Source of the DNA: UBA935 sp031556725
GTDB taxonomy: Bacteria; Bacillota; Clostridia; Lachnospirales; Lachnospiraceae
Length of the DNA: 64,000 nucleotides
Assembly: GCA_031556725.1 (NCBI GenBank)
Contig: JAVBSL010000010.1
Span: 124,001 to 188,000, forward strand
Direction of reading: 5' to 3'
The notes beneath the pieces are model-generated. The model was not told where the DNA came from, did not search any database, and saw nothing but the letters and a program-made list of their open reading frames with translations. Both the position numbers and the translations under genes were made by a program. This document shows, piece after piece, positions 1 through 8,900 of the stretch (position 1 is the first letter of the stretch; every line of letters begins with the position of its first letter).

Positions 1-33
1 CACTGATCGTATTTTGTTTTCCCTGTTCCACTG

Positions 34-1080
34 TTACTGCCCTCCATAGAAAACATTCATTGCGATCCGCAGCAGTCTGATCGTTAATCCGGTGGGATAC
101 TTCAGTACCAGATAAAGTAACTTATTTGCTTTTTTCCTTACCCGAATGGGATATTTCTTAAGCAATCCCGGTGTGTCCTCAGCCTTGCACACTTTTTTGA
201 TATTCTGCAAATATGTTTTTCCCTGCCGGTTTCCCCTGGCTTCGTTTTTCAACACCAGCATCAGCAAAAATAAATGTTCCCGGCCACATTGCTCCGCTAT
301 TTCACGGTCCGAAACCGCCAACTCATTCTGTCTGACCTTCTGCTTAAAAACAGTAAGGATGGTTTCCTGCAGCAGGCAGATATTTTCATATAGCCCTTTA
401 TCATAAGCGTGAACCATGGATGCGTTATTGTAAAAATAATGATAGTAATATGCATCCTCCATAATTACCAGACGCTTGCTGTCTAACAGTGCCGGCAGGA
501 TAATCGTAACATCCTCTCCCATCTTCAGCTTTTCGTTACAAAATATCAGATTATTTTCTATCAGTTCCCGGGAAATTAATTTCATGCACCTTGACATGGT
601 AACTTTTCGGCATTCATTGCCTAATAAACCGGCAAAAAGCTTCTGCAATTCTTTTCCTTCATAGGTTCCCGGCTCCAGCCCATGTTTCTCACGGGTACCT
701 CCGCCGGTCCGGTCAATGATATGATTACAGCAGACTATCTCACCGGCTGTAAAGTTGAGACACCCTGCCATATCTTCGATCATACAAAGTTCAATCCAGT
801 CATCACTGTCTACAAAGCATAGATATTTCCCACTGCTGGCGGTCACACCGGCCTTCCAAGCTGATATCAATCCGCCATTTGGCTTGTGGACTACCTGAAT
901 CCGCTCGTCCATCTTCGCATATTCATCACACATGGGTCCGCTTTGATCGGTGGAACCATCATTTACCAAAATAATCTCAATATCCTGATAAGACTGCCGC
1001 TTAAGGCTCTGTACACATCTATCCAAATATAAAACCATATTATAAACCGGTACTATAATACTGACTGTCTCCTTTTTCAT
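34..1080 (-). CDS. GT2 family glycosyltransferase
   Basis: A 348-residue GT-A fold glycosyltransferase of family GT2, which moves a sugar from a nucleotide-sugar to a growing lipid-linked oligosaccharide at the cytoplasmic face. The N-terminus has the family start (VSIIVPVYN, residues 6-14), the VNDGSTD nucleotide-binding motif near 39-45 and the metal-binding DSDD at 91-94. The C-terminal 150 residues are basic and lysine-rich, suitable for membrane association. It is the last gene of the left operon here: 16 bp separate it from the GT4 gene upstream, and only 33 bp remain to the window edge. Donor and acceptor cannot be read from the sequence. Family assignment is secure, exact function unknown. 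Confidence 0.9.
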   Translation of the reverse strand: MKKETVSIIVPVYNMVLYLDRCVQSLKRQSYQDIEIILVNDGSTDQSGPMCDEYAKMDERIQVVHKPNGGLISAWKAGVTASSGKYLCFVDSDDWIELCMIEDMAGCLNFTAGEIVCCNHIIDRTGGGTREKHGLEPGTYEGKELQKLFAGLLGNECRKVTMSRCMKLISRELIENNLIFCNEKLKMGEDVTIILPALLDSKRLVIMEDAYYYHYFYNNASMVHAYDKGLYENICLLQETILTVFKQKVRQNELAVSDREIAEQCGREHLFLLMLVLKNEARGNRQGKTYLQNIKKVCKAEDTPGLLKKYPIRVRKKANKLLYLVLKYPTGLTIRLLRIAMNVFYGGQ

Positions 1081-1096
1081 GGAGTAACCATCCTTT

Positions 1097-2137
1097 TCAC
1101 ATTGTCATGCGGTTGTATAGGGCACATAATTTGTCGACACTTCTAACAATATCATACTGCTCCACTGCTCTTTTTCTGGCTTCTTCACCATACCTTCTGC
1201 GCAGTTCTTCATCACTTAATAATTTTTTCAATCCTTCCGCCAGGGACTCTTGGGATTTCGGAGGAATCAACAACGCATTTGTCTCATTTTGCAGCATCTG
1301 GGGGATTCCGCCTACCTCTGTGGTCAAAATGGCCATTCCTTCCGCCATTGCCTCTAACAGTGATACCGGCTGTCCTTCGAAATAAGTAGGTAATACAAAA
1401 ATACTGCACTTTTTCATATAACGCTGCTTTTCTGCTTCTCCCAGCCAACCCAGATATTCTACCGCCGGGCCGGACTGCTCTGCCTTTTCTTTTAATGGTG
1501 CATCAGCCCAGATACCACCCAGATACAATTTTACATCAGGAAAGCTTGCTGCCACCTCCGGCAATACATCCAGTAATTCACCGATTCCTTTTTCCTTGCA
1601 AAGCCGCCCCAGAAACAGCAGATTTCGGTTATTATAGTCTTCTTTCCCTTTGACGGGAATCGGCACTGCATTCTCCAGTATGACAATCTTTTCGTTTTCT
1701 ACCAGTGGTGTGAAAAAATCAGCCCACTGCCGTGAAAGCACTACAAAAACGTCTGCCTTGTTCAATGTTTTTTTAATCTTCTTTTGCTTTGACGGACCAG
1801 ACTTTTCATAGTAAAAAGTCTGAAAATCCCCGCCGTGCTCATGGATTACTATTTTTTTCTTAAAACAAGCTGCCGTTTCAATAAAAATCCGTTTGCGGTA
1901 AAAACTGGCATCGGCCGCCATATTTACATGAAGGATGTCCATACCCGGTAACCGCGTCAAAAAATACAGGTAAGCCCTGATCGCCCGCAGAAGCTTACGT
2001 ATCCTGCTTCCGTCTACCATGGTGCCGATATACGTAAGTGTGACCTTTTTATCCAGCCCGGCCTTATAGTAATTATTCACTACTGCCGAAACACCGCCAT
2101 GAACACTCCGGTCGGCGCCAATCATTACCACTCTCAT
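1097..2137 (-). CDS. GT4 family glycosyltransferase
   Basis: A 346-residue GT-B fold transferase of family GT4 (retaining). The N-terminal domain begins MRVVMIGADRSVHGGVSAVV, with the usual glycine-rich acceptor-side loop. The C-terminal domain has the LFLGRLCKEKG donor-domain start near residue 174 and the E-x7-E motif in YFEGQPVSLLEAM. Its ATG overlaps the stop of the priming transferase upstream by 4 bp (ATGA), so the two are probably translationally coupled. A GT4 enzyme directly after a priming transferase often adds the second sugar of the repeat unit; that is inference from position. Confidence 0.9.
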   Translation of the reverse strand: MRVVMIGADRSVHGGVSAVVNNYYKAGLDKKVTLTYIGTMVDGSRIRKLLRAIRAYLYFLTRLPGMDILHVNMAADASFYRKRIFIETAACFKKKIVIHEHGGDFQTFYYEKSGPSKQKKIKKTLNKADVFVVLSRQWADFFTPLVENEKIVILENAVPIPVKGKEDYNNRNLLFLGRLCKEKGIGELLDVLPEVAASFPDVKLYLGGIWADAPLKEKAEQSGPAVEYLGWLGEAEKQRYMKKCSIFVLPTYFEGQPVSLLEAMAEGMAILTTEVGGIPQMLQNETNALLIPPKSQESLAEGLKKLLSDEELRRRYGEEARKRAVEQYDIVRSVDKLCALYNRMTM

Positions 2138-3546
2138 TTGGAACCCTTTCCGGTAAACACTACCGCTAATGTGCGGAACAGTATCTTAATATCCAATGAC
2201 AAGGACCAACTGTCAATATATTTCAAATCGTACTTTACCACATCATCAAAATCTTCTATTTCACTTCTGCCGCTTACCTGCCACATTCCGGTAAGACCGG
2301 GTGTCATGCTGAGCCTGCGGCGATAATATTGGTTGTATTTTTCAAATTCATCCGCTGTGGGAGGTCTTGTCCCCACCAGGCTCATATCCCCCTTCAGCAC
2401 GTTTAAGAACTGCGGCAGCTCATCAATACTGGTTTTCCGAATGAACTTTCCTACTTTGGTAATACGGGGATCATTTTCCATCTTAAACATCAGACCCTGA
2501 ATTTCATTCCGGCTTTGCAGTTCCTTTTTTCGTTCTTCCGCATCCTGATACATGGAACGGAATTTATAAATTTTAAAACGCCTTCCATTACGGCCGATCC
2601 TGATTTGAGAAAAAAGGACAGGCCCTTTGGACTCTATCTTAATGGCTATTGCAACAAAGGGAAAAAACAGCAGTGTTATCAAAACCCCGACAAAACCCCC
2701 AACAACATCCATGCAACGCTTAATAAGCAGTCTTTTGTAACTGCTTTGAAAACGGGTATATGTAATTACCGTGTAGTTGGCAAAGGTATCGATCTTGCTG
2801 CGATTGGATTCCGCTCCCGGTAATTCCAGGCTATAATGACAGTTTATGCCCATTTCGTCAAAACCGTTAATCAACTGTTTAATTTTTCGCTGAGGCAGCT
2901 CCGGTGTATTGATGAACACTTCGTCAAGGGCCATCTGGGTTGAAACTTCCAGCAGCTTTTCCTGATCGGATACGATCGGAATCCCCCGGATCTCCTGCCC
3001 GGACATATCCTTGTCCAGACAAACAAGGGCTGTGATTTGATAGTGAATATCCAGTTCTGTTTTCAAACGGTCCAGAGTACTCTCCAGCATGTTACTCTGG
3101 GTCACCACCATAACCTTGATTACCGTTTTATCCGACGAATAATGGATGCGCAGCATTTTCTTGATGGCCATATGAACTAAAAAAGTAAGAATCGTGTTCA
3201 CGATACAGAAAATTCCCATTACCAATCGGGAAAATGCATCCGCCCATTTCAGGAAATACAGAACAGCTTCCACTACCAGAAGCATAATGATGCTATACTG
3301 CAGGATTGCCCAGACTTCCTTTATCCATGTTCGCTTAACAAAATTCCGGTTCCAGTCAATAAAAAAACTGTAAATGGTGCAAAACAGTAAAAAGATCAGG
3401 CACGCCTGAAAATGTATCTCCTTATCTCCCATATCCTTGAAATTGCCAAAGCGAAGATACGTAGATAATATAAAAGACACTCCGATACAAACCAGATCTG
3501 CAAACCACAAACCATAAACTTCCATTACTTTGTTTTTTTGATTCAT
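2134..3546 (-). CDS. Large polyprenyl-phosphate sugar-1-phosphate (priming) transferase
   Basis: A 470-residue exopolysaccharide polyprenyl glycosylphosphotransferase of the WbaP/CpsE type. It joins a sugar-1-phosphate to undecaprenyl phosphate and so starts a repeat unit. The N-terminal half has four to five membrane segments (about 10-125) and a soluble CoA-binding-like domain. The C-terminal 200 residues carry the catalytic bacterial sugar transferase domain: a re-entrant hydrophobic segment near 275-300, KIYKFRSM, TSIDELPQFLNVLKGDMS with the catalytic Asp-Glu pair, VGTRPP and PGLTGMWQVSGRS. It overlaps its neighbours on both sides by 4 bp. A second, short priming enzyme lies at 31279-31923. 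The sugar specificity (hexose or N-acetylhexosamine) is not resolved. Confidence 0.92.
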   Translation of the reverse strand: MNQKNKVMEVYGLWFADLVCIGVSFILSTYLRFGNFKDMGDKEIHFQACLIFLLFCTIYSFFIDWNRNFVKRTWIKEVWAILQYSIIMLLVVEAVLYFLKWADAFSRLVMGIFCIVNTILTFLVHMAIKKMLRIHYSSDKTVIKVMVVTQSNMLESTLDRLKTELDIHYQITALVCLDKDMSGQEIRGIPIVSDQEKLLEVSTQMALDEVFINTPELPQRKIKQLINGFDEMGINCHYSLELPGAESNRSKIDTFANYTVITYTRFQSSYKRLLIKRCMDVVGGFVGVLITLLFFPFVAIAIKIESKGPVLFSQIRIGRNGRRFKIYKFRSMYQDAEERKKELQSRNEIQGLMFKMENDPRITKVGKFIRKTSIDELPQFLNVLKGDMSLVGTRPPTADEFEKYNQYYRRRLSMTPGLTGMWQVSGRSEIEDFDDVVKYDLKYIDSWSLSLDIKILFRTLAVVFTGKGSK

Positions 3547-4694
3547 TGCTCTTCCTTTTCTCCTTCGGCACTAAGCATCGCACTTGCATACCCGCCAAAC
3601 AAAAACAATATATAGTTTCGGGCCATATATTCTGATATAATATGAGCTTCGACTATGGTATATCCAGCCAGTGTCACAATCATTATCAATCCCATATAGT
3701 CTCTTTTCCGGTAACACTCTTTTATCAGCAGGATGTGCATCACGGTAAATACAACTCCCGGTATGATTCCATACCAGTAAAACATCCGAACCCATCCCAT
3801 GTCAAAATAGTAATTCAAATGACTGGGGTCAGAAAATAGTGTCCATGTAACCAATGCCCCCGCATGCTGGGCATTATTCCAATATAAGTTCACCATCCGC
3901 CCGGAAAGCAGGGTATCCATTTTCATAAGTAACGGGTTATTCCACACCTGTTCCGTATATTTGGCTGCCCAGACAGATATCCCGATGCACCCGGCAAATA
4001 CGAGAATTCCCAATAGATATACCCAGCGTTTTTCCTGCAGTTTCACTCCCTTATACAATAGAAACGTCATAACAATTGCGATTGCCGTCATGCCGCCGCC
4101 GGTTTTGGAATCAGTAAAGTAAAATAAAACCAGATTACCGATAAACAGTCCTGCCAGAATAACCGTATTTAACCGTTCCCGATATGAATACATAAACAGC
4201 AAAACCAACATCAAAAACATGCAGTGAAAGGCATTGGGATGCCCCATGCCAAAGCAATACCGAGTTTCAAGAACATCCTTACGAAATACCTGGGAAATAC
4301 TGACCGTTCCCAAAACACCTGTACAAGCCAGTATTATAATCAGTAATGAACCGGCCAGAGTCATCCAAAATACATATTTTAATACTTTTTTCAGTTCCAT
4401 CCCCTTCATAGCCGCCACAAAAACCACTATTCGAAGAATGATATTCTCACCGGTGCAATAATACACTGCCAGACCCAGCAAGCCAAAACCTGCCATCCAC
4501 AGCCATTCCCTGAAGGAGTATTTCGTTAAGCATACTTTAAGGACAAACAGTACAAAAGTAACACGAAATAACTGCCCTTCCCAGGGATTCATAAGTGCAC
4601 TCTTATCAATCAGCACGATCAGCAATTCTATCGACAATGCCGTATAAAATAAAATTGAAGCTATTTTTTCTTTATTTTTTCCAAGTATCTCCAT
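3543..4694 (-). CDS. Wzy-like O-antigen/capsule polymerase membrane protein
   Basis: A polytopic membrane protein of 383 residues with about ten hydrophobic segments and a periplasm-side loop around the middle. The GMGHPNAFH motif is common in Firmicute capsule polymerases (Wzy-type) and supports a role in joining repeat units outside the membrane. I chose the ATG at 4694 (MEILGKNKEK). The longer frame to 4733 would overlap the preceding gene by 62 bp and adds an uncharacteristic hydrophilic stretch. It lies between the GT17-DUF6056 fusion and the large priming transferase, as expected of an assembly gene. Wzy proteins are poorly conserved, so the call rests on topology, one motif and context. 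Confidence 0.75.
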   Translation of the reverse strand: MEILGKNKEKIASILFYTALSIELLIVLIDKSALMNPWEGQLFRVTFVLFVLKVCLTKYSFREWLWMAGFGLLGLAVYYCTGENIILRIVVFVAAMKGMELKKVLKYVFWMTLAGSLLIIILACTGVLGTVSISQVFRKDVLETRYCFGMGHPNAFHCMFLMLVLLFMYSYRERLNTVILAGLFIGNLVLFYFTDSKTGGGMTAIAIVMTFLLYKGVKLQEKRWVYLLGILVFAGCIGISVWAAKYTEQVWNNPLLMKMDTLLSGRMVNLYWNNAQHAGALVTWTLFSDPSHLNYYFDMGWVRMFYWYGIIPGVVFTVMHILLIKECYRKRDYMGLIMIVTLAGYTIVEAHIISEYMARNYILFLFGGYASAMLSAEGEKEEQ

Positions 4695-7107
4695 ATTTAT
4701 TTGTCCACTCCACTCTGTCCATCGCCACAACACTGCCTTTTCGGTAAAAATCCCGCATCATTCTATTGGTCCAGGCTTCCGGATCCGCGGTTGCCGGCAT
4801 ATGCATTAGTGGTCCCTGGATATCGTTAATAAACGGAATAACAGCATCTTTCACATTCTCATCCAGCATGATTGCCGTCTGTAATTCCATTTGCTCTTTA
4901 TAGTCGCCGGCTTGTCCCGACAAAATGTAGTCGGTGCAAATCCATACGGTGGTGTCTTTCAGGTTGCCTTTCCAAAATACCATGAGCAGCAGACAGATTC
5001 CCACTGCCGGCAGCAACAAACGGTTTGCCTTGTGGGGGTTTTTCTCCTCTCCCCGGTTGGTTAACCAGCCGCCAAGATACACCACATCTGCCAGTATCAT
5101 TAAAAGAAAAATCTGATAGTTCATGTTTGCCACACCACTGGATACTTCCGTGCCGGCATAGTTCTCCGGTGCCTGCATGGCACAATAAATGCAAAAAGTG
5201 ATGATTGCAAATAATCCCGGATAGGGACACTGTTTTTTTCGGTTCCCATTCTGCCATCCCATCCAAACCAAAACCGGAAGCAATAGCAGTAAAAGAACCA
5301 TCGCAATGGGTTTCTCTACCAGATAATTACCAATCTGGCATATACCATCCCTAAAGGATACCGCAATGACCTCTGCAGTCTTACCTATACTAAATCCAAA
5401 GTCCGCGCCCGCCCGTACTTTATTGCCGGGTGCCTTCATGCTGATCACCAGGCCGATCATCTCACTTATCAGCGGAATGCCCAGCCAAAATATCTTTATC
5501 TTTTTATCCTTCCAATAAGCGGTTCCCAAAAAGAAAATCGTTACCATCAATCCGAATAATGCGGCTTGATAATTAGAACCTCCCAACAGTGTGAGCAGAA
5601 TAAATATCACACCCAGATCCCGCCAATAATAACGTTCAACATATTTTGCCAAAAATAAAAGCAGCAAAAGACACATGGTATAGGGCAGCATGTAATGAAT
5701 AATTCCGTTATACCAGAACATGGATGCCTTAATTCCCGGTATAAACTGCATATTGATCATCAAAAACAAAACATTGATAATCCAAAATAAACCTTCTTCA
5801 AATCCTGCTTTCTTTACCAGAAAATAGCGAAGAACCACCGTTGTAACCAGTACCCATATTCCCATCGTCACCAGTGTCACCAGAAAATATGCTTTTTCAC
5901 TGAACACCTCCGGCTGCAAGGTAAACAAGGTAATCGAAAACCAGGTTCCCTGCCACCCGTAATAAAATTCCCGGATTGTGTGCCCGATTCCTTTGCATAC
6001 TTCAATCAAAGAATGAGTGTCCACCCAGGCACTTCGGGTATTCACCGAATAACAATAGTCGTCTCCCGATGCCCGGTTTATAAAAGCCAGATAAATTTCC
6101 GGAATAAGGCTTAACACAAAACCAGCCACTGCTGCAGCTGCCAGTCTTTTCCTGCCGATATATTCCATCACTTTATCACAAATACGCCCTGATTTCCGCA
6201 GTGCTTTTCGAAAAAATCGTTTCACCTTGATGGCCGCTTTGGTATACTCAGCCTGCCCTTTTCCGATGGTTGGCATAATTAAATAGTCATATTCCGCCTG
6301 ATGCTCCCTTAAATATTCCGGATAGCTTTCATCTATTTCCACCCTGATAAATTCTGCATCCCTGCCGAAAATATCCTTTCCCAATATCAACTTGTCTACA
6401 GCTTCCGCTAATGTATCCGGATTATTGTACTCCTGATGAGCCGCTGCCTGTGTTTTCACACCGATACGTTTGGAAGCGTCCTTCTCGCCCTTGCCGCCCA
6501 TATAGCCAAAATGCCAGCCACCGTTTTCCACACGGATACTATTGCTCTTATTGGTATCTGCTTCTCTGATATCGATAATCCCCGTGCCCGGAATATTTCT
6601 TTTGGAAAAAATCTTGGTACCAAGCCATTGCTTCTGTTCTATACCGGCAAATTCTCCCGTAACCGACAATAATTTACCGGAAACTTCTTCCATGTTCATA
6701 AAGCAATAAAACATTCGCTGAGCCAGATGATATATCTTATCCCCTTCAAAATTCCTGATAATCTTTTCCAGCTGAACCGGATTGGGAATTTCGTCTACGT
6801 CACTTAGGATAATGATGTCCTCATCGGTGGCATCCCTTAATCCCTCCATCAGCTTATTTTTTTGAAATTTATCTCTTAAATGGGTGGCAATATCAACCGG
6901 CGAATCATCTACAACGATATAATCAATCTTGTGTAAAAACTCACTGAATAATTCCTTATTCTTTTCAAAACAGAGTTCTTTGGGCTCCCCTGAAAAAGTC
7001 ACCGTAGCTTCTTCAATTACGAATCGGTCTACATACGGATCTAAAATATGCAGACGCAGACGCAAAATATCCAACTCATTAAAAAAAGGGATGCAATCGT
7101 ATACCAT
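4672..7107 (-). CDS. GT17 glycosyltransferase fused to DUF6056-type membrane domain
   Basis: An 811-residue two-part protein. Residues 1 to about 290 match family GT17 (beta-1,4-GlcNAc transferases acting on mannose in eukaryotes). The signs are FFNELDILRLRLHILDP near the start, a SDVDEIPNP acidic metal-binding motif near 102-110, and GGWHFGYMGG near 197-206. From about 320 to 785 there are ten or more hydrophobic segments. These open with RASGDDYCYSVNTRSAW, the acidic first-loop motif of DUF6056-type membrane proteins, which look like GT-C transferases. The frame is continuous, with a basic linker at 290-320, so this is a real fusion. It may couple a cytoplasmic sugar transfer with an outward-facing one; substrates are unknown. 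RBS AGAGG lies 5 bp before the ATG. Confidence 0.8.
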   Translation of the reverse strand: MVYDCIPFFNELDILRLRLHILDPYVDRFVIEEATVTFSGEPKELCFEKNKELFSEFLHKIDYIVVDDSPVDIATHLRDKFQKNKLMEGLRDATDEDIIILSDVDEIPNPVQLEKIIRNFEGDKIYHLAQRMFYCFMNMEEVSGKLLSVTGEFAGIEQKQWLGTKIFSKRNIPGTGIIDIREADTNKSNSIRVENGGWHFGYMGGKGEKDASKRIGVKTQAAAHQEYNNPDTLAEAVDKLILGKDIFGRDAEFIRVEIDESYPEYLREHQAEYDYLIMPTIGKGQAEYTKAAIKVKRFFRKALRKSGRICDKVMEYIGRKRLAAAAVAGFVLSLIPEIYLAFINRASGDDYCYSVNTRSAWVDTHSLIEVCKGIGHTIREFYYGWQGTWFSITLFTLQPEVFSEKAYFLVTLVTMGIWVLVTTVVLRYFLVKKAGFEEGLFWIINVLFLMINMQFIPGIKASMFWYNGIIHYMLPYTMCLLLLLFLAKYVERYYWRDLGVIFILLTLLGGSNYQAALFGLMVTIFFLGTAYWKDKKIKIFWLGIPLISEMIGLVISMKAPGNKVRAGADFGFSIGKTAEVIAVSFRDGICQIGNYLVEKPIAMVLLLLLLPVLVWMGWQNGNRKKQCPYPGLFAIITFCIYCAMQAPENYAGTEVSSGVANMNYQIFLLMILADVVYLGGWLTNRGEEKNPHKANRLLLPAVGICLLLMVFWKGNLKDTTVWICTDYILSGQAGDYKEQMELQTAIMLDENVKDAVIPFINDIQGPLMHMPATADPEAWTNRMMRDFYRKGSVVAMDRVEWTNKYGDTWKK

Positions 7108-7109
7108 AA

Positions 7110-7856
7110 TTACCTCTTAATGTTTCTCCAAAATAATAGTTTTCTCATTATTGCTTTACACATAAGCCACCTCTTTGTAAGAGGATTTTCAAAGCGGGGG
7201 TAGTCCGCATTCTGTCCCCACCATTTATGAAATACAAAAGGTTCTATTCCTTCCGTCTCGGCTAATGGATGCTCATGTCCGAAATATTTTGCCACCTCCA
7301 AAGGTGCTATCTTCATCCCCGCAGCTTCTATTAAATGCTTATTCATACAGCAGAGAAAAATATCCTCATTATAGCTTCCATCCTTGGAAGGCTCCCATTT
7401 TAAATTCACTTGCTTGGGAAAATCCAACAAGCTTTTGCTTCTTAAAGAAACACTGTTTCCTACCCGGCACAGATTACCGTCTATATCCCAGTAGCAATGC
7501 TCCCTGGCCGGTACCGGCCATGGGGAACCGATATAATCATATTTCAAAAATTCTTCCCGCCAGCTTTCGGGATGCACCACGAAACCGTCATAATGAACCA
7601 GCAAAGCATAGGGTGTTGCAATATAGTCTCCCAACTCATAGGCTATTTTATAATTAAAATGATCGATTTCCGTAAGCCTGGAGGTATGCTTATACGTAAT
7701 ACCCGCAGGTAAAAAGAGGGGCCTTCTGTGGGTAATCAAGACTACCTCACCAAACTCAATCCCCTGCATACTGTATTGCAATGCCTTAATGGTCTCGTAT
7801 AACTTTACGCTGGTCATCGCCACTAAAGTTACCTGGGGTAAATGTAGCTTTTCCAT
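7110..7856 (-). CDS. DUF5672 family putative glycosyltransferase
   Basis: A 248-residue soluble protein that I recognise as DUF5672, a family found in polysaccharide clusters and thought to be glycosyltransferases. Visible family features are VTLVAMTSVKLYETIKAL at the N-terminus, ALLVHYDGFVVHPESW with an H-x-DG acidic site near 87-96, YDYIGSPWP near 107, GNSVSLRSKSLL near 132-143 and NEDIFLC near 164-170. The last is an acidic motif typical of GT-A folds. It ends 2 bp before the GT17-DUF6056 gene and starts 1 bp after the GT11-like gene, so it is clearly in the operon. Transferase activity is inferred from the family; the donor is unknown. Confidence 0.75.
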   Translation of the reverse strand: MEKLHLPQVTLVAMTSVKLYETIKALQYSMQGIEFGEVVLITHRRPLFLPAGITYKHTSRLTEIDHFNYKIAYELGDYIATPYALLVHYDGFVVHPESWREEFLKYDYIGSPWPVPAREHCYWDIDGNLCRVGNSVSLRSKSLLDFPKQVNLKWEPSKDGSYNEDIFLCCMNKHLIEAAGMKIAPLEVAKYFGHEHPLAETEGIEPFVFHKWWGQNADYPRFENPLTKRWLMCKAIMRKLLFWRNIKR

Positions 7857-7857
7857 A

Positions 7858-8886
7858 TCACGCTAACCTCAGCTTTATTTTTCTCCAAATACCGCGCAGC
7901 ATTCTTAAACAATAATGCTTGCCGAAAAGGAGTTTGCTCTTTATTTGTTTCAGTATCAGTGAAAAGCCTGCCGGCTTTTGATTTATTTTTTTATATTCGG
8001 TGCTGTTTTGCTTATACCTTTCTAATTCCTGCCGGCACTCATCATCACTGAATATCTTGCCTTTCCGATCCTGATAGTGCCACCCCTGATATATATTCTG
8101 TTCCGAAGCCCAATAACCGTTGGAGACATTATGCCGTGCCCAATACTTGGGGGCAATAATATATTTTACCGTAGTACTTGTAAATGCCGGAAAATAAGCA
8201 AACGACGAATTGGATAACAGCAAGTATCCGGCATTCTTCAAGATGGAATAGTCCTTTGCCAGATCAAAATTATATGCGGGAACTCCTGGCAGTATTTTGC
8301 CTGCTTCCTTAACGTCATTGGTGATGATCATAAATTCCATTTGGGGATTTATTTTTCTCATATTTTTCATGCCGTCAAGCCAGTATTTTTTTCTCAAATA
8401 TAGTTCCGGACAGTCAAGATAATCGCTGCATCTTAAATGAAGGATACACAAATTCTCCCGGCTGTATTCCATGGTATCATATTCCGGTTTTACCTTCAGC
8501 CATTCTCTGATATCGGACTTATATTTCAGATAATAATCCTCTGCCTGCATATTGCCGGACAGTAATGTCCCATCAGCAATATTCTGCATATCGGTATCCG
8601 TACCGGTAATATAACATCCATGGGTCAAATCATGTCTGGAATTCCCCAGGTAAATCCGGTTCTCTTTTTCGTTATATACTTGCCCGAAATCATCTTTCTC
8701 CGCTTTCTTTCCATAATCCAGATTCATAAAATACATGCCGCAGCTGCTATGGATATTATTAGCTACGGTTTCTTCGCCCAGAATCGCAAAATCATATCCT
8801 TGTTCCCTGGCAATACATCTGGTGGTTATATAGCAAAACAATTGATTTCCCAGGCCCTGGCCTTTTAATAATTCCGTTCCGATCAT
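7858..8886 (-). CDS. GT11-like (alpha-1,2-fucosyltransferase-like) protein with altered motif
   Basis: A 342-residue relative of family GT11. The N-terminus has the family loop (KGQGLGNQLFCYIT, residues 8-21). The middle has HLRCSDY at 150-156 in place of the canonical H-x-RRGDY that binds GDP-fucose: His150, Arg152, Asp155 and Tyr156 are kept, but the second Arg-Gly is replaced by Cys-Ser. The later motif LLSNSSFAYFPAF resembles the GT11 ANSSFSWW block. The C-terminus is very basic. This may be a divergent fucosyltransferase or one using another deoxysugar; it is not obviously dead. A canonical GT11 lies at 11674-12597. Confidence 0.75.
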   Translation of the reverse strand: MIGTELLKGQGLGNQLFCYITTRCIAREQGYDFAILGEETVANNIHSSCGMYFMNLDYGKKAEKDDFGQVYNEKENRIYLGNSRHDLTHGCYITGTDTDMQNIADGTLLSGNMQAEDYYLKYKSDIREWLKVKPEYDTMEYSRENLCILHLRCSDYLDCPELYLRKKYWLDGMKNMRKINPQMEFMIITNDVKEAGKILPGVPAYNFDLAKDYSILKNAGYLLLSNSSFAYFPAFTSTTVKYIIAPKYWARHNVSNGYWASEQNIYQGWHYQDRKGKIFSDDECRQELERYKQNSTEYKKINQKPAGFSLILKQIKSKLLFGKHYCLRMLRGIWRKIKLRLA

Positions 8887-8900
8887 TTTCTTTCCTCGTG

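Noticed and set aside
4695..4733. Longer start of the Wzy-like protein
   Set aside because: It would extend further into the GT17-DUF6056 gene and adds residues unlike the family start.
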